From Trametes villosa (taxonomy: Eukaryota > Basidiomycota > Agaricomycetes > Polyporales > Polyporaceae): a DNA stretch of 64,000 bases. The position numbers and the translations under genes were made by a program. The stretch lies in NCBI GenBank assembly GCA_002964805.2, contig PUDQ02000090.1, forward strand, positions 56,810 to 120,809, given 5' to 3'. A model generated the notes under the pieces. It made no database searches, was not told where the DNA came from, and was given only the letters and a program-made list of their open reading frames with translations. Below, one piece after another: positions 43,345 through 54,166 of the stretch (its first letter is position 1; each line of letters opens with the position of its first letter).

Positions 43345-44339
43345 ATGGACATGGAACTTCGGCTCCGTGAACTCACCTGCCTCGTCATCGTCGGGTTATG
43401 GCTGTTCGGTGTAGGGCGACGGTTGTGGAGAGCGCCACGGCCGCCGCCTACAACCTTCTACACCTTCTCAGCGAAGGCGCCGATAATTCAAGGCAAAACC
43501 ACGCTTCTGGAGTTCGCTTCCCCGTCCTCGCGTCGTCTGCGTGCCGCAACTCAGCCGACTATCCTGAAGGTGTTGGATACATTCAATATCGGCCGAGCCA
43601 GGTGCGTTAAGAGAAAGTACGGCAGCGTCTGCCCATACTGAACTCAGGTCTTGCAGCCCCGAATGTGTCCTTCCCACTCAGGAAGATGTCGAGGATATCA
43701 AGTTGCTGAGCGCGGCTCCAGAGATCAAAACCGACCAGCGATTCATCCCGACAATACGCTTTTCCAAAAGCCCCGTTCTACGCATCGAGCCCATCCGGTC
43801 CACCTCTATCGCTCCATCGACCGCCCCCGTACCCGCGCGTATCACGCGCTCTGCATCCAAGTCCTCCTTGATGTCACCGGTCAGTGTATCTGGAGGCGGC
43901 GCGGTCGTAGACACATCTGAGGCGGTGAGTATGTTGTGTGAAAGACGAGCCTATCGCTGACTCTAGCACTAGCTCCTCTACTATACCCGATGGACGAAGC
44001 CGCATACCGCTTGGTTCAAGTCGGACGGTGTAGCACCCGTCGATCACCCTCCTCGCATGCGCAATGAACATGAGATACGTCTCGGGGACGTCTTCTGCCA
44101 CCGCACTCCGCAAGGCTGTCAGCTTTGGCTTCGAAACCAGGAAGGTTGGCGCCCCGTCACCGTTGGCTACCAACGCTCCGACGGACGGTGCTTGTCGATC
44201 ACTAAGAAGAAGAGCGATCCCTCGTGGGTGGGCTCGGAATGGTGCACCAAACGGATGTCTGCCAGTACGTACGTCCGATGCTGGCGTCATGACCTGGTAC
44301 TGATCGAAGGCAGTGAGAAATCAGGCACGAGCTGACTGA
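43345..44339 (+). CDS. Hypothetical protein with N-terminal membrane span
   Basis: The start is MDMELRLRELTCLVIVGLWL, a hydrophobic N-terminal span (LVIVGLWLFGVGRRL). Intron 1 (GTGCGT to TTGCAG) joins GRA to SPECVLPTQEDVEDIKLLSA in phase. A Ser/Thr/Pro-rich middle follows (STSIAPSTAPVPARITRS). Intron 2 (GTGAGT to CACTAG) joins TSEA to LLYYTRWTKPHTAWFKSDGV. The end contains IRLGDVFCHRTPQGCQLWLR and YQRSDGRCLSITKKKSDPSW. A last intron (GTACGT to GGCAG) may give a short end RNQARAD. No family recognised. It lies 148 bases before the SUN-domain gene on the same strand. Confidence 0.55.
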
Positions 44340-44487
44340 TGGCGAGCATGCGGTTGGACCGCCTTTAGTCGACGTTGTATGCGTATACTAGTACATAATG
44401 GGTCAGCCTTGTATTCAGAATGCACCTTGCCACTCTCTCCGTTTCTGAGTCGATGCGCACGCAGAGTCTTCCGCTACTACCACCAGG

Positions 44488-45588
44488 ATGACCGGTAAAC
44501 CGCTTGCTCGCTCTCCATTCGACCCCTCGCGCTTCGTTCATGAGGAACCTTCTAGACAACGTGAGTTTGAAGTACAGATTGATGGTGGAGTCGTACTGAC
44601 AGGGCGGCGCAACTCAGACAAAGAGAAGTCTGTTCGCTTCCAGTCCGACCAGGCGTCGTTCAGCGAGCGTGCTCCGCAGCAAACCCTTCCGCAGCGCCAT
44701 TATCCCCTCATCTCCCGTCGACGCCAACGGTCTCTTCGACTATCCATATCTTTCATCCTCCTACTTGTTCTTGGAGTCGTGAGCGCGTGGTTCTGGGTGC
44801 CTACGCCGCACGCCCGCGACCGCGCCGCGGGATGGATACGCAGCCTCGACGGGGTTAGGAGGCGCGTCCTCGTCGCATTTGACACCCCCGACACTGCACC
44901 TCTCACGCGATCGGCCTGCTCCCCGCACCAAGCTATCCAAGATACCGCCGTCTTCTCGGCTCGTTGGGGACCTGTGCTACGGCCGGACTACGCTTTGACC
45001 GCCAACGGGGCAAAGATAGTGCCGACACTGACATCCCCCTTCCCCACCGGCTCCCGCAAACCACCTCTACCTCTTGGGCAGCTGGGTCCGGAAGTTGCGC
45101 TCGACGAAGACGTGTCAATAGGCCACTGCTGGGTCATTCCGGGTTCGGGCCAAATCGGACTTGCCACAGCTATGCTCCTATATCCTACACACGTAACCGT
45201 CGAACACATTCCCCGCCAAGTCGCTGTGGATATCGGTCGCGCCCCCCGCAACATGATCCTTTGGGGCGTGGTTGACGGACTGCCCAACATACAACGTTAC
45301 CGCCAGCTTCTGGACACTGGAGGCACGAGATTCCTTCCCGATTCTCCGCTACGCAGTCGCTCCGCACCTCCCCTGTCGGCCACTCACTCGTTCGTCGCCC
45401 TCGCCACTTTCGAATACTCCATCTCCGGCGATTCACCGATCCAGACGTTCGCAGTCTTCGATCACGTCATACGTTCGAGCATGGACTTTGGTATATTCGT
45501 TTTGGAGGTCATCGACAACTGGGGTAGTACGGATGCTTGCTTGTATCGAGTTCAGATTCACGGTTCGCCTGCGCCGCTCGACGGGTAA
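44488..45588 (+). CDS. SUN-domain (Sad1/UNC-84-like) membrane protein
   Basis: 366 residues, one exon. A basic N-terminal region of about 85 residues precedes one membrane span (LRLSISFILLLVLGVVSAWF). The lumenal part ends in a SUN-type fold: HCWVIPGSGQIGLATAMLL, YPTHVTVEHIPRQVAVDIG, RAPRNMILWGVVDGL, FVALATFEYSISGDSPIQTF, and FGIFVLEVIDNWGSTDACLY then RVQIHG. These strands match the known SUN order, with RAPR and NWG as the clearest marks. SUN proteins sit in the inner nuclear membrane and bind KASH proteins in the perinuclear space. The coiled coil between membrane and SUN domain is very short, unlike canonical Sad1. It is cargo of the giant element, so a transposon-borne paralogue rather than the housekeeping copy is likely. 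Confidence 0.82.
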   Translation: MTGKPLARSPFDPSRFVHEEPSRQREFEVQIDGGVVLTGRRNSDKEKSVRFQSDQASFSERAPQQTLPQRHYPLISRRRQRSLRLSISFILLLVLGVVSAWFWVPTPHARDRAAGWIRSLDGVRRRVLVAFDTPDTAPLTRSACSPHQAIQDTAVFSARWGPVLRPDYALTANGAKIVPTLTSPFPTGSRKPPLPLGQLGPEVALDEDVSIGHCWVIPGSGQIGLATAMLLYPTHVTVEHIPRQVAVDIGRAPRNMILWGVVDGLPNIQRYRQLLDTGGTRFLPDSPLRSRSAPPLSATHSFVALATFEYSISGDSPIQTFAVFDHVIRSSMDFGIFVLEVIDNWGSTDACLYRVQIHGSPAPLDG

Positions 45589-45977
45589 GTGCGCGGTGTA
45601 GTATGCGAGCGGTTACCCTCGTCCGACTCTTAGATACAACCATGTACTCTTTAGAGGCGCCGCCGCAACGGCGGATATTGTCATACTCAGTCTGCATAAT
45701 GGAGACAGTGAACAGAGCTGTCCTATCGCGTTGAAGCTGGATTTGCCACCCAAGTCGAGTCGGACGTTGAGCGCTGAGCGCTGAGCGCTGAGCAGCGGGA
45801 TTGCTCGGGGTGCAGGCGCTCTTCCCTATCTAAGCTGCGAGCACCTCGGACTGCGCGTTGACCCGTACCTGTCTCCTACCCTCGCTTTGCTCTCGCTGCG
45901 CCCCCATGTCGCCTGTCCTCCCTGCTCGCGCTATGACGCTCTCTGCTTTGCTCTCGAGGAGACAATGGCCCTGGGTG
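45589..45977. other. Intergenic region inside the giant element
   Basis: About 390 bases between the SUN gene and the next promoter, containing a small heptamer repeat. No gene. Confidence 0.45.
45769..45795. repeat. GCGCTGA heptamer repeat, about four copies
   Basis: GAGCGCTGAGCGCTGAGCGC pattern; each unit contains the palindrome AGCGCT. Confidence 0.8.
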
Positions 45978-45986
45978 TATATATAT
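45978..45986 (+). promoter_or_regulatory. TATA box of the Agaricomycete-family gene
   Basis: TATATATAT, about 65 bases upstream of the ATG at 46048. Confidence 0.55.
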
Positions 45987-46047
45987 GTGTGCCCGAGCTG
46001 CTCTCAGCCTCATCCCAACCCACATCCACCATCCATACACCCCAAAG

Positions 46048-48663
46048 ATGTCTTCGCGCCCCTACTCTGTGCCCCCCGGTCTTGCACGTCAAGACACCAT
46101 GCCTGCTCCCGCCGACACTCCGTCCGTCGCTGGGACTAAACGTCCTCTGGACACCAGCGACCCTCAACCCGTTCGGAGGGCCCCGCTTGAGCGGCAGGCT
46201 GCTATGGTGCGCTCAGTCCGTCTGACATTGTTGATATGCTCGTTAATACCGCCCACAGCCCCCGCCCCCTAGGAGATACCCGGGCAAGACGGCGACTGCA
46301 GCGCGCGATCCAGCTGAAGTGCCTCACATGGGGGCTCCTCCAATGCCCCAGTACTATGTTCCCCCGCAAGCTCCTTACCCCGTACTATCCGTCTCACGAT
46401 TGTGATTATTGCGCATATACTAAATGAAGCTGCAGTTTCCGCCGCCCGGAGCTTACGCGGGGTACCCCTACCCGCCCATGCCCCATCTCGGTGCTCCGTT
46501 CATACAGCCCGGAGGGCCTATCCCCGCTCCTTACGGTCCGGCGGCGTACCCCCCAAACATGTATGGTCCGGCGGCCGCTCAGAACGCCGAACCTACCGTC
46601 CCTCAGGTGAGCCCGTCGCGTGGATGTCCGTCATGATGTTGACATGGTTCAACAGGACGCCGCCGAGGCTCGATTGCTCTGGGAGCGACTGGATCCTGCG
46701 CAGCGCGAGCAGCTCGTGCGCTTGTTCCAGTCTCAGCAGCAGGGGTTCGCCGTGCCTCAAGCCTCCGCCACCGCCAACGGCGCGCGCGACGATGGTATTC
46801 GCAATGAGGTGAGCGGCATCCTACCGCTGATAGAGAGCTACCGCCGATATTATGGTTCTGCAGACGCTTAAGCCTGCTGAAGGCGAGGATATCATGGCTG
46901 TCGACGACGAAGGAGATGTCAACGCCACTCCGCGGGACGGAGGCAAGGGCAAAGGCAAGGTACGTACTCGACCATGTTCCTCCAGCGTGTCTGATATCCA
47001 TTCACGTAGGTGGTTGACGATCAATGGCCCGGGGACGCTACGATGGCCGATGCGGGCTTCTCCAGCACCCCTCCGCAAGCTACAGCTGCCGATGGCCTGA
47101 CGAACCAGTTCGGAAGGATGCTGCTCGACCACGTGCAGACGTCGCATGATCAGATGAACAAGCTGATGTCCGACTTCATGGCGCAGCAGAACAAAGTCCA
47201 AGAGCTTTTTAGGTGCGTGCGGTCGGTCGTGCGCGCGGGTTACGGGTAGTATACTGATAGCGCATTCGCAGGAACGTCGTCGTAGACGAGCTCCGAGCAG
47301 CTCATGGCAAGGCTCAGCCAGTTCAGAACCCGTTACCCTTCGCTGGACGTAAATTAGGCCGCGGAACCAAGGCGGCGCCTGGCGTAGACGGTTCCCGTAC
47401 GGCCCCTCCGCCCTCGTCGCCGCGTAAACGGAAGCGCGGTACAGCCTCCGCATCTCCTGACACGGAGACTAGCCCTGAGATGAAGGATGCCCTGAAGAAA
47501 CTGCAGGTAAGCGCCTGCTCCGCAAAGCTTCACGGCGTCGGGCGACTCACCCAATTCCCCCGTCTGTAGGGCAGCGTCCGCGTGCATCTCAAGAAGATGC
47601 TCAAGTTCTCTACATGGGAAGAACTGGTAGAGCGTCACCCCGCGCTGACGGACGAGGAGATGAAGGCGTTCGGAACCCCCAAGAGCACAGTCGTCTGCAC
47701 CGAAGACGATTTCCGCATCGACTTCGTACACGAGTGGAAGCGGACTCCTTTCAATCTCTTCGCTCGGGATCTCTTCGTCCAGAACCTCCTCCAGTGCATC
47801 CAGGGTGGGGCGTTCGGTTTCAAGGCAGACATCGTACCGTTGATTACCAACGTACATGTAAGATCTATTCGTACACTGCGCGCTGCCGACGATGACTGAA
47901 CTCTCGGCCAGGTCGAGCGTTCTCTGGACAGCCACATGGACCACTGCCGACGCCAATACAGTCAAGCGCTCCTCTTCCTTAGCTTGGACTCCGACGACGA
48001 AGAGGGCCTCAGGCAGATAGCCTATCACAAGGAGAAAGTGGCTTCGATCAAGAAGCGCAAGGCTAAGAACAGTCGCAAATTTACCGTGAGTGCCTCAGAT
48101 CTCAAACGATTCTGTCTCTCAACCGCTTGCAGTTGTTGGAATCGCGCGTATTCCTGATCGAGTTCATGGAGCTGCACCACCACCTTGTGCTATTCGAGAA
48201 GCTCGCTCCGCGCAACATGAGCGGCGACGAGACCGACGGCGACTCACGAGAGCTCCCCATGGCGTATCGCATCATCGAGTCACGCTGGCAGAGTGTCCCC
48301 TTCAAAACGTTCATGCGCACCATCGACGCCGCCAACCGCAAGCGCTGGGCGCAGCCTGGGGCGGACGCGCGCGCCACTGGTGGGAACGCTCCTCGCACGC
48401 GGCTCTCCCGCGCCAATGGCCCCGTCGAAGACGGTTACGCGCCTCCCGGGCTGTGGCGTAACTGCTACGACGCAGATTGGCTGCGCAGCCTGCCGCCCTA
48501 CCGAAGGCGGGCGCTCAACATCATAGACGCCGACTATGACTTCGATCTCTCTGAGCTGCTCGAAGAAGACGACAGCGGTACCGACGGATGCGAAGTCTCT
48601 GATATCGAGATGAGCCAGGAGGACGTCGATGAGTCCGAGCTGGAGGCCGAGGAAGACTTGTGA
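46048..48663 (+). CDS. Agaricomycete-expanded family protein of unknown function (full-length copy)
   Basis: About nine exons. The N-terminal half is low-complexity: MSSRPYSVPPGLARQDTMPA, then Pro/Tyr/Gly-rich GAYAGYPYPPMPHLGAPF, a coiled stretch (RLLWERLDPAQREQLVRLFQ), and a basic segment (PRKRKRGTASASPDTETSP). The conserved half begins VRVHLKKMLKF and contains TVVCTEDDFRIDFVHEWKRT, PFNLFARDLFVQNLLQCIQG, VERSLDSHMDHCRRQYSQ and a Lys/Arg-rich segment. It ends with APPGLWRNCYDADWLRSLPP and an acidic tail. I recognise this FRIDF/ARDLFVQ/HMxxxRRQY pattern from multi-copy hypothetical proteins of Agaricomycetes. A truncated sister copy lies at 50918. Function unknown. Confidence 0.7.
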
Positions 48664-48883
48664 ACAATCTTAGACGACTGGTGAGTTCCCATCAGCCCTC
48701 CCCCGCACGTTTCTGATGGAACGCGTGTGCAGCGCGACTTGCTGAGCTTATGCCTGCTCCCGGAAAGTGCCTCCCGAATCTCTGTTATATTTCAACTGTA
48801 CCGTAGTACTTATCATAGCGTGTGTGCAATCATAATGCCTTTCCGACGACGAACGTGTGATGTTCCATGCATGTACAAGGTAC

Positions 48884-50019
48884 CTACAGTCTGAACGAGT
48901 CGTGACGACTAACTCTGGTCGAAGATGCCGTCACCCACACTGCCCCCTCGCTCTTGAACCAGTGAGTGAGCTGCGGCCCCGCTACGCCCTCCGAGATAAC
49001 AGCAATGTAAAACAGACGTGGGTGCGCGACGGCGCGCTGTCCGACCCCATTCGCCCACGCGGTGATGACGTCCTGCTCGGTACGGTTTGGACCAGTGGTG
49101 ATGCTGATCAACGTCCGAATGTTGAGTTCTTCCAAGTTTTGCAGCCTGAGAAGAGTCAGGTGCCATTCGCGAACGTCGTTCCAGGCACGACGATTTGCGG
49201 GGCGGCGCTTGAGCACAGGTCAAAATTGGGCATCAATCTCTGACGTATCCTCACTCACCTCGACCTGGTGCTTCTCGTTCATCTTGAGCTTACGCAGGGT
49301 GGGGATCGCGGCAGCTACGCGAGAGAGGACATCGTAGTCGTTGGAGAAATGGTCGATAGTGAGAGAGTACAGGCGCGAGGACGTCATGGCTTGCACCGCG
49401 AGAGCCGACATCGAAGTCAGCCGAGTCAGGCGGACCGTCGCGGTGACCAACGAGCCGGGAATGATGGCGGAAAAGCACCGGGAGGGGCTATGAAGGGAGT
49501 TGAGGCGATTCAGAACGAGGCCTTCGAGGGGACAGGTGGCGCCACGCCCACACGAGCGAAGGATGAGCGCGGTGATCGAATGGTGATCCTCGAGGAACGA
49601 ACGCAGGACACGATGAGGGAGATTGGTAGAGAATGTCGTCAGGTTGTTGTAGTTCAGACCGTTCAGCAAGGTGACCGGCGAGGTTGCGGGGAGGTCCAAG
49701 ATCAGGCACTCAATGTTGGGAGTCAGCCGCAGAGCTGCGCGAACGACCGAAGCAGGATAGCCTTGGTTACTGGGCAGCGAGATGGTGAGATCTTCCACGA
49801 TGCGACCGATGTTTGCGTTGCATCTGACTGCTGCCACGAAGTACCGCAGCTGTCCGAGCGTCCAGATGCGAACATCGCGGGGAGCGGGTCGAGAGTGAGC
49901 GTCCTGAAACGTTCGCCAGGTTAGAGTGTGAACGACCGCTCCTCGGTGGTAGAAGGGGAACTCACATTCCACAGGGAAGCTTGCTGCCCACTACGCGTGG
50001 GAGAGAGTACGAGAGCCAT
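48884..50019 (-). CDS. LRR-like protein of the F-box superfamily type, without a visible F-box
   Basis: Three exons in phase. Exon 1 is MALVLSPTRSGQQASLWN. After a GTGAGT...TTTCAG intron comes DAHSRPAPRDVRIWTLGQLR. A leucine-rich body follows: GRIVEDLTISLPSNQGYPAS, LRLTPNIECLILDLPATSP, LNYNNLTTFSTNLPHRVLRS, SRLYSLTIDHFSNDYDVLSR. After a GTGAGT...TCAAG intron the end is RRPANRRAWNDVREWHLTLL to RVSRHDSFRL. The repeat style is that of basidiomycete F-box/LRR proteins, but the first exon is too short for an F-box. It may be an F-box-less relative or have lost its N-terminus. Cargo of the giant element. Confidence 0.6.
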
Positions 50020-50917
50020 GGTGTGCTAGGCAGTTCTGCGATGAGGATGTATGGTGGTGATATTATTAAACGCTGATGGTGACCTTTTATACGGCAGCAG
50101 ACGGAGCACGTCGAGTGCGTAGCAACCTGCCACATAACAGATTCGGTGAACAAGAACGATGGACAGTTGAACCGCACGAGGATTAGCACGCTCACCAATG
50201 TCACCGACATGTCTCGCGGCGTTGTTCTAACGCCACTGTGCCCTACAGTGTCTACTTCAGCGTTGTTTTCCCTAAACGACGATATCGAGAACAAGAGCAT
50301 ATCAGCATAACAAATCACCCGCATCAGCAACTTTGAGGCCTCTTTGTAGCGTTTGACATGTCGGGTTTTGGCGAGCGCTTATGTCGATCGTCAGCATTGC
50401 TCGCAGGTGGCGGACAACGGTCAGGAAGCCCACGCACTTTCGCTCTCGCTCAGAGATTGCCATACCTAGAGCAAGATAATCACTGGCTCTGACCTCGCCA
50501 CCCCTGGAGCCATATACACGCTGAAGCGCCATGGGCGCTTCATCGAAGGCGTTACCGTTGACGCTCGGAAATAAGGTTCAACGCTCACCATCATCCGCGT
50601 TTCGTGCTTGGCTCAATCCGCTCCGCAGCCTTTCATCCACAACGATCCAACAACAGCATGCATGCCTCTGTGCATCCTGTGCCTCGCCGACTACTGCGTG
50701 TACCTGGTCGAGCACACTAGCGGGTATTGGCAATCCTCGCCCTGGGCCAGACTTGCTGCCGCCCCCCTCGCTACCACTTGCACGAATGCAGACGAATGCA
50801 AACGAGAAAACAACGCCTGGCGTGCGTTGCATGCATAAGACGCGGCGTTCTCTGGCAGGGTATATAAGGCTGTGAGTCTCTCCACTCTACCTCAATTCCT
50901 CACTCACTGTCACGACA
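50020..50917. other. Intergenic region inside the giant element
   Basis: About 900 bases upstream of two divergent genes. It includes a TATA box at 50861 for the plus-strand gene. No further gene recognised. Confidence 0.45.
50861..50867 (+). promoter_or_regulatory. TATA box of the truncated family copy
   Basis: TATATAA, 57 bases upstream of the ATG at 50918. Confidence 0.55.
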
Positions 50918-51518
50918 ATGAACTCCAACGCCGAAAGCGACACCGTCACGACGACGAACTCCAGCGCCGAACGCGACGAGTTTAACGCTAGGGTTGCGCT
51001 TCGCGTAAGTCACCAACCATCACAAGGGTACCGCGCTGACATGGGGAGACCACAGCCTACCATCAGGCGCCACCTCTTTCGCCTACTCAAGATCTCGAAT
51101 GCGAGTGGGCTCGTCGCAGCTTGCCCGCCGCTCAGCTACAAGGAAGCCTGGACCTGCAACCCCGATAAATTGGCAGAGCTCTGCAACACGCAAAACTTCC
51201 GCGTCGACATGAAACACAGCTGGAAGTACTCTGTGTTCAACCGGTATGCCCGCGACGTGTTTTGCCGTGATCTCCTTGGAGCTATCGTCGCCGGAGAGTA
51301 TGGCTTGGAGCCCAACGTGGTCGCTGCGGTGAGCTACGACATGGTATGTTGCCGAGTTCTTTCGGTTCACGACTGGCTACTTATGGGTGTCGAACTCAGA
51401 TTGGCGAGTGCCTCGACATGACCATAACCTGGTGCAGGTGGAAGTATCGCACTTCCGTCGCGCGGCGGGCAGAGCAGACCTGAGAAGGAAATTGGAACGA
51501 TATCGGTTGAGCGTTTGA
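50918..51518 (+). CDS. Truncated second copy of the Agaricomycete-expanded family
   Basis: Three exons in phase: MNSNAESDTVTTTNSSAERD through LR; then PTIRRHLFRLLKISNASGLV through NVVAA; then VEVSHFRRAAGRADLRRKLE to YRLSV and TGA. It aligns with the core of the protein at 46048: NTQNFRVDMKHSWKYSVFNR with EDDFRIDFVHEWKRTPFN, and YARDVFCRDLLGAIVAGEYG with FARDLFVQNLLQCIQGGAFG. The exon boundary before VEVS matches the boundary before VERS. The long N-terminus and the C-terminal half are missing, and the stop lies 64 bases before the right terminal repeat. Its own TATA box and clean splicing suggest it may still be expressed; equally it may be a remnant cut by rearrangement. Confidence 0.6.
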
Positions 51519-51581
51519 TCTGTGTGTATGTTCTCCAAGGCCACCGCAACAATAGATGTGATTCGCGGCACAACGGGGTTT

Positions 51582-53237
51582 CTTGAGCGCTGACTGCGCG
51601 CTCACCACGGTGGCGCTTTGCTCGCTCCGTCGCTCCGTCGCTCCTCCACTCCCTTTGTCTAGTCGCTCCGTCGCTTTGCCGCTCCGCTGCTTCATCGCGC
51701 CGTCGCTCCTCGGCTCCTTTGTCTCTTCGCTACTTGTCTGGCTGCACCGCGGGTCCGCTCTGCCCGCGTGCGCGCCCCCGCATCGCGACACCGCGGGTCC
51801 GCTCTGCGCGCCCCCGCATCGCGAGGCCCCTGCCTTTGCACCCACGCCTCTGCATCCAAGCACATCATGCCGCACCGTCGCACCCGCGCACCCGCGCGCC
51901 CGCGCGCCCACATCCTCTCGCCCACGCCTCCATCCGCGCGCGCTGGCGCCGTCGCTGTTGCGTCCAAGCACGTCACGTCACGCCGCACCCACGCACCGCA
52001 CCATCGCACCGCCGCACCATCGCACCGCCGCCCTGCCGCACCATCGCACCGCCGCACCATCGCACCGCCGCCCCGCCGCACCCGTGCACTCGCGCACTCG
52101 CGTCTCTGCGCCCCCGCACCTTCACCCTCGCGCCGCATCGTCGCGCTCACCTCTCGCACCTACACCCCGACGCCTCGCCCCAGACGCCTCGAACCGTCGC
52201 ACCCACGCGCCCACATCCCTGCGCCTTCACCCTCGCGCCGCACCCTCGCACTGGCGCATCGTCGCACCGGCGCACTGGCGCTCACCTCTCGCATCCACAC
52301 CCCGACGCCTCGCACCCCGCGTCCTGTACGCGTGCTCGCGCCGTCGTCGCTCTGTCTCAACACTTGCGCGTGCGCTCCCCCGCGCCTTCACCTAGAGCCC
52401 GTACCACCGCGCCCCCTCACACCGTCCGCCGCGCCTTCACCGCCGCGCCTTCCGCTGCGCCTTCGTTCTCGTGCCGTCACCTCGCACCCACGCGGCCTCC
52501 TCCCTCGCAACGCGCCTCGCGCGCTCTTGTAGGCTTGCGCTCTCGCACGCAATGGAGCTCCCGTACATCGCTACTCCCTCGCACACCCTCCCTCCCAGTC
52601 ATTACAAGGTGGTCGCGTCTTAGTTAATGATGTTCAGTAGATAATCTCATCTTACTTGGAGTTAGCGTTGACAACGTATGTGCAGCGAAGCAGCTTTCCT
52701 ATACCGCGCGACCAGGACTGCGTTCACGCGCGGGAGCAGGTAAACTTTCCCTGGAACGATTCAGCTCTGCCCGAGGCAGGTAAGCTACCCCGTGCATTCT
52801 CTGTCACGGTAAATGTGCGGGCCACTTTACCTTTTGCTCACATTTCCTATGACGGGAAATGTTCGAAACATGTGACCTGTCCCGCCGCTTTCCCGTCCCA
52901 AGGCTGTTCTGCGGAAAGACACCTTTCCCGGACCAGAATATCTGTGCGACAGGTCACGTTTGCCGTATCCAGAAAAGGGCGGAATTTGGCCGGGACAGGA
53001 TTGCTATCCCGGGCATTTCTGTGACCTGAAAATGGCCGATACAGCCATTGTTTCGCGCGAAATTTCCGTTCAGGGAAAGCTTTGTCCTCCGCATTGCAGA
53101 ATAATGGAGGGAAACTCGCGGGAAAGGCTACCTATTCTGTCATGGAACCCGCGTCGTGACAGCCCCGAGAAAGGAAAGACGCCCTGGGGTTTTCTCATGA
53201 CTTTCCCTTCGCAGGATACTGGCTCTTGCCCGCCGTG
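51582..53237 (+). repeat. Right terminal inverted repeat, about 1.66 kb
   Basis: Inverted copy of 31716-33378. The inner boundary is at GCGCTGACTGCGCG (near 51586) and the outer end at GCCCGCCGTG (53237). It contains the minisatellite (about 51605-52620) followed by the short-motif subterminal array (52620-53237). Confidence 0.9.
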
Positions 53238-54166
53238 CCTCGTCCCACGACCTGCGATAAGTTCTTTGCCCCTCTCTCCCTCGGAGGCCTCCTTATACCT
53301 ATCTTGAATCTTCCAACTACAGCTATTAGGTGCATGCATAGTATTAATATTGTCTGCTAGCACACCACATCTCAGGTAAGCGGTCCCTTGTAACGCCCTT
53401 CCAAATCCAAAACTTCTCGCATGTCCTGTAAATTCAATCCCTTGCAGAACACAGCTGTGGTCTCTGGGCATCGACGTCAATACATCCGCTTACAGGCAAG
53501 TCTGATTTAACTTTTCATGGCGCGACCGCCGTCGCGCGGTTGCTTGCGGATGTTAATCGAGTATCGCATCGCAGGAGAACGCTTATAAGGCGCTTGCACG
53601 CGTCCCGCTCGTCTCTCTTAGGCTGAACGTGCAAGTAAGCTCTTCATGAAGACTAGAAGCGCGCCTAAAAGCCTCAGCGGATGCATCTGGCGTACCGCTG
53701 CCAAGAAACACTCTCGGTGATTTCGAAGCCACTCTTCGACACGCTCCACGTATTCGCCGTTACCGAGGAGCTCGGCCAAGCTGGCCCCCTTTACGCCGCA
53801 GCGTCCAAGGCCCAGTATCGATAAACGGATGGCTGACCGGAGGGACACGCGGGCGCGGACCATTGCCCGCTTGGACCTCTGGCGTGTCCTGTTGCGCGCA
53901 GCGTCGCCAGGACCCGCCATGGTGCCATGGCGTTGTGCGGGCGCGCGCGCGTGCGAGACAGGACGTTGCTCGGTTGCGGACGGTGCATGTACCCATGTAG
54001 AGAGTAGCGCGCGTGCCCGGGGATGCGTTGTGGATGTATCACGCTCACATAAATTGTGCAGGTCTCTTATCCTCCCGTTCTGTCCACACGACCAACTCGT
54101 GGCTTTCTCCCCTGCGACCGTTGCCCTGTCGCGCCCACCACATCGACCACCAACCCGCGCGGACGG
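53238..54166. other. Target-side flank and upstream region of the F-box pseudogene
   Basis: Begins with the right CCT target duplication (53238-53240). About 930 bases with no convincing gene. A minus-strand frame at 53618-54205 is Arg-rich and overlaps the F-box start, and I reject it. Confidence 0.45.

Larger units (their letters stand above)
31716..53237. mobile_element. Putative giant CACTA/Tnp2-type (CMC, 'Plavaka'-like) transposon with cargo genes
   Basis: 21,522 bases. The left terminus begins CACGGCGGGCAAGAGCC and the right terminus ends GGCTCTTGCCCGCCGTG, its exact reverse complement. The inverted match continues inward for about 1.66 kb on both sides. The three bases outside each end are the same direct repeat, CCT (31713-31715 and 53238-53240). 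CAC...GTG ends and 3-bp target duplications are, from established knowledge, the hallmark of CACTA elements. A Tnp2-type transposase is coded at 33409-37355, its stop 30 bases inside the left repeat. The rest of the interior is about 14 kb of other genes, none of them typical for a minimal CACTA element. An alternative is two elements in inverted orientation trapping host genes; the matched CCT argues for a single insertion. Confidence 0.8.
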
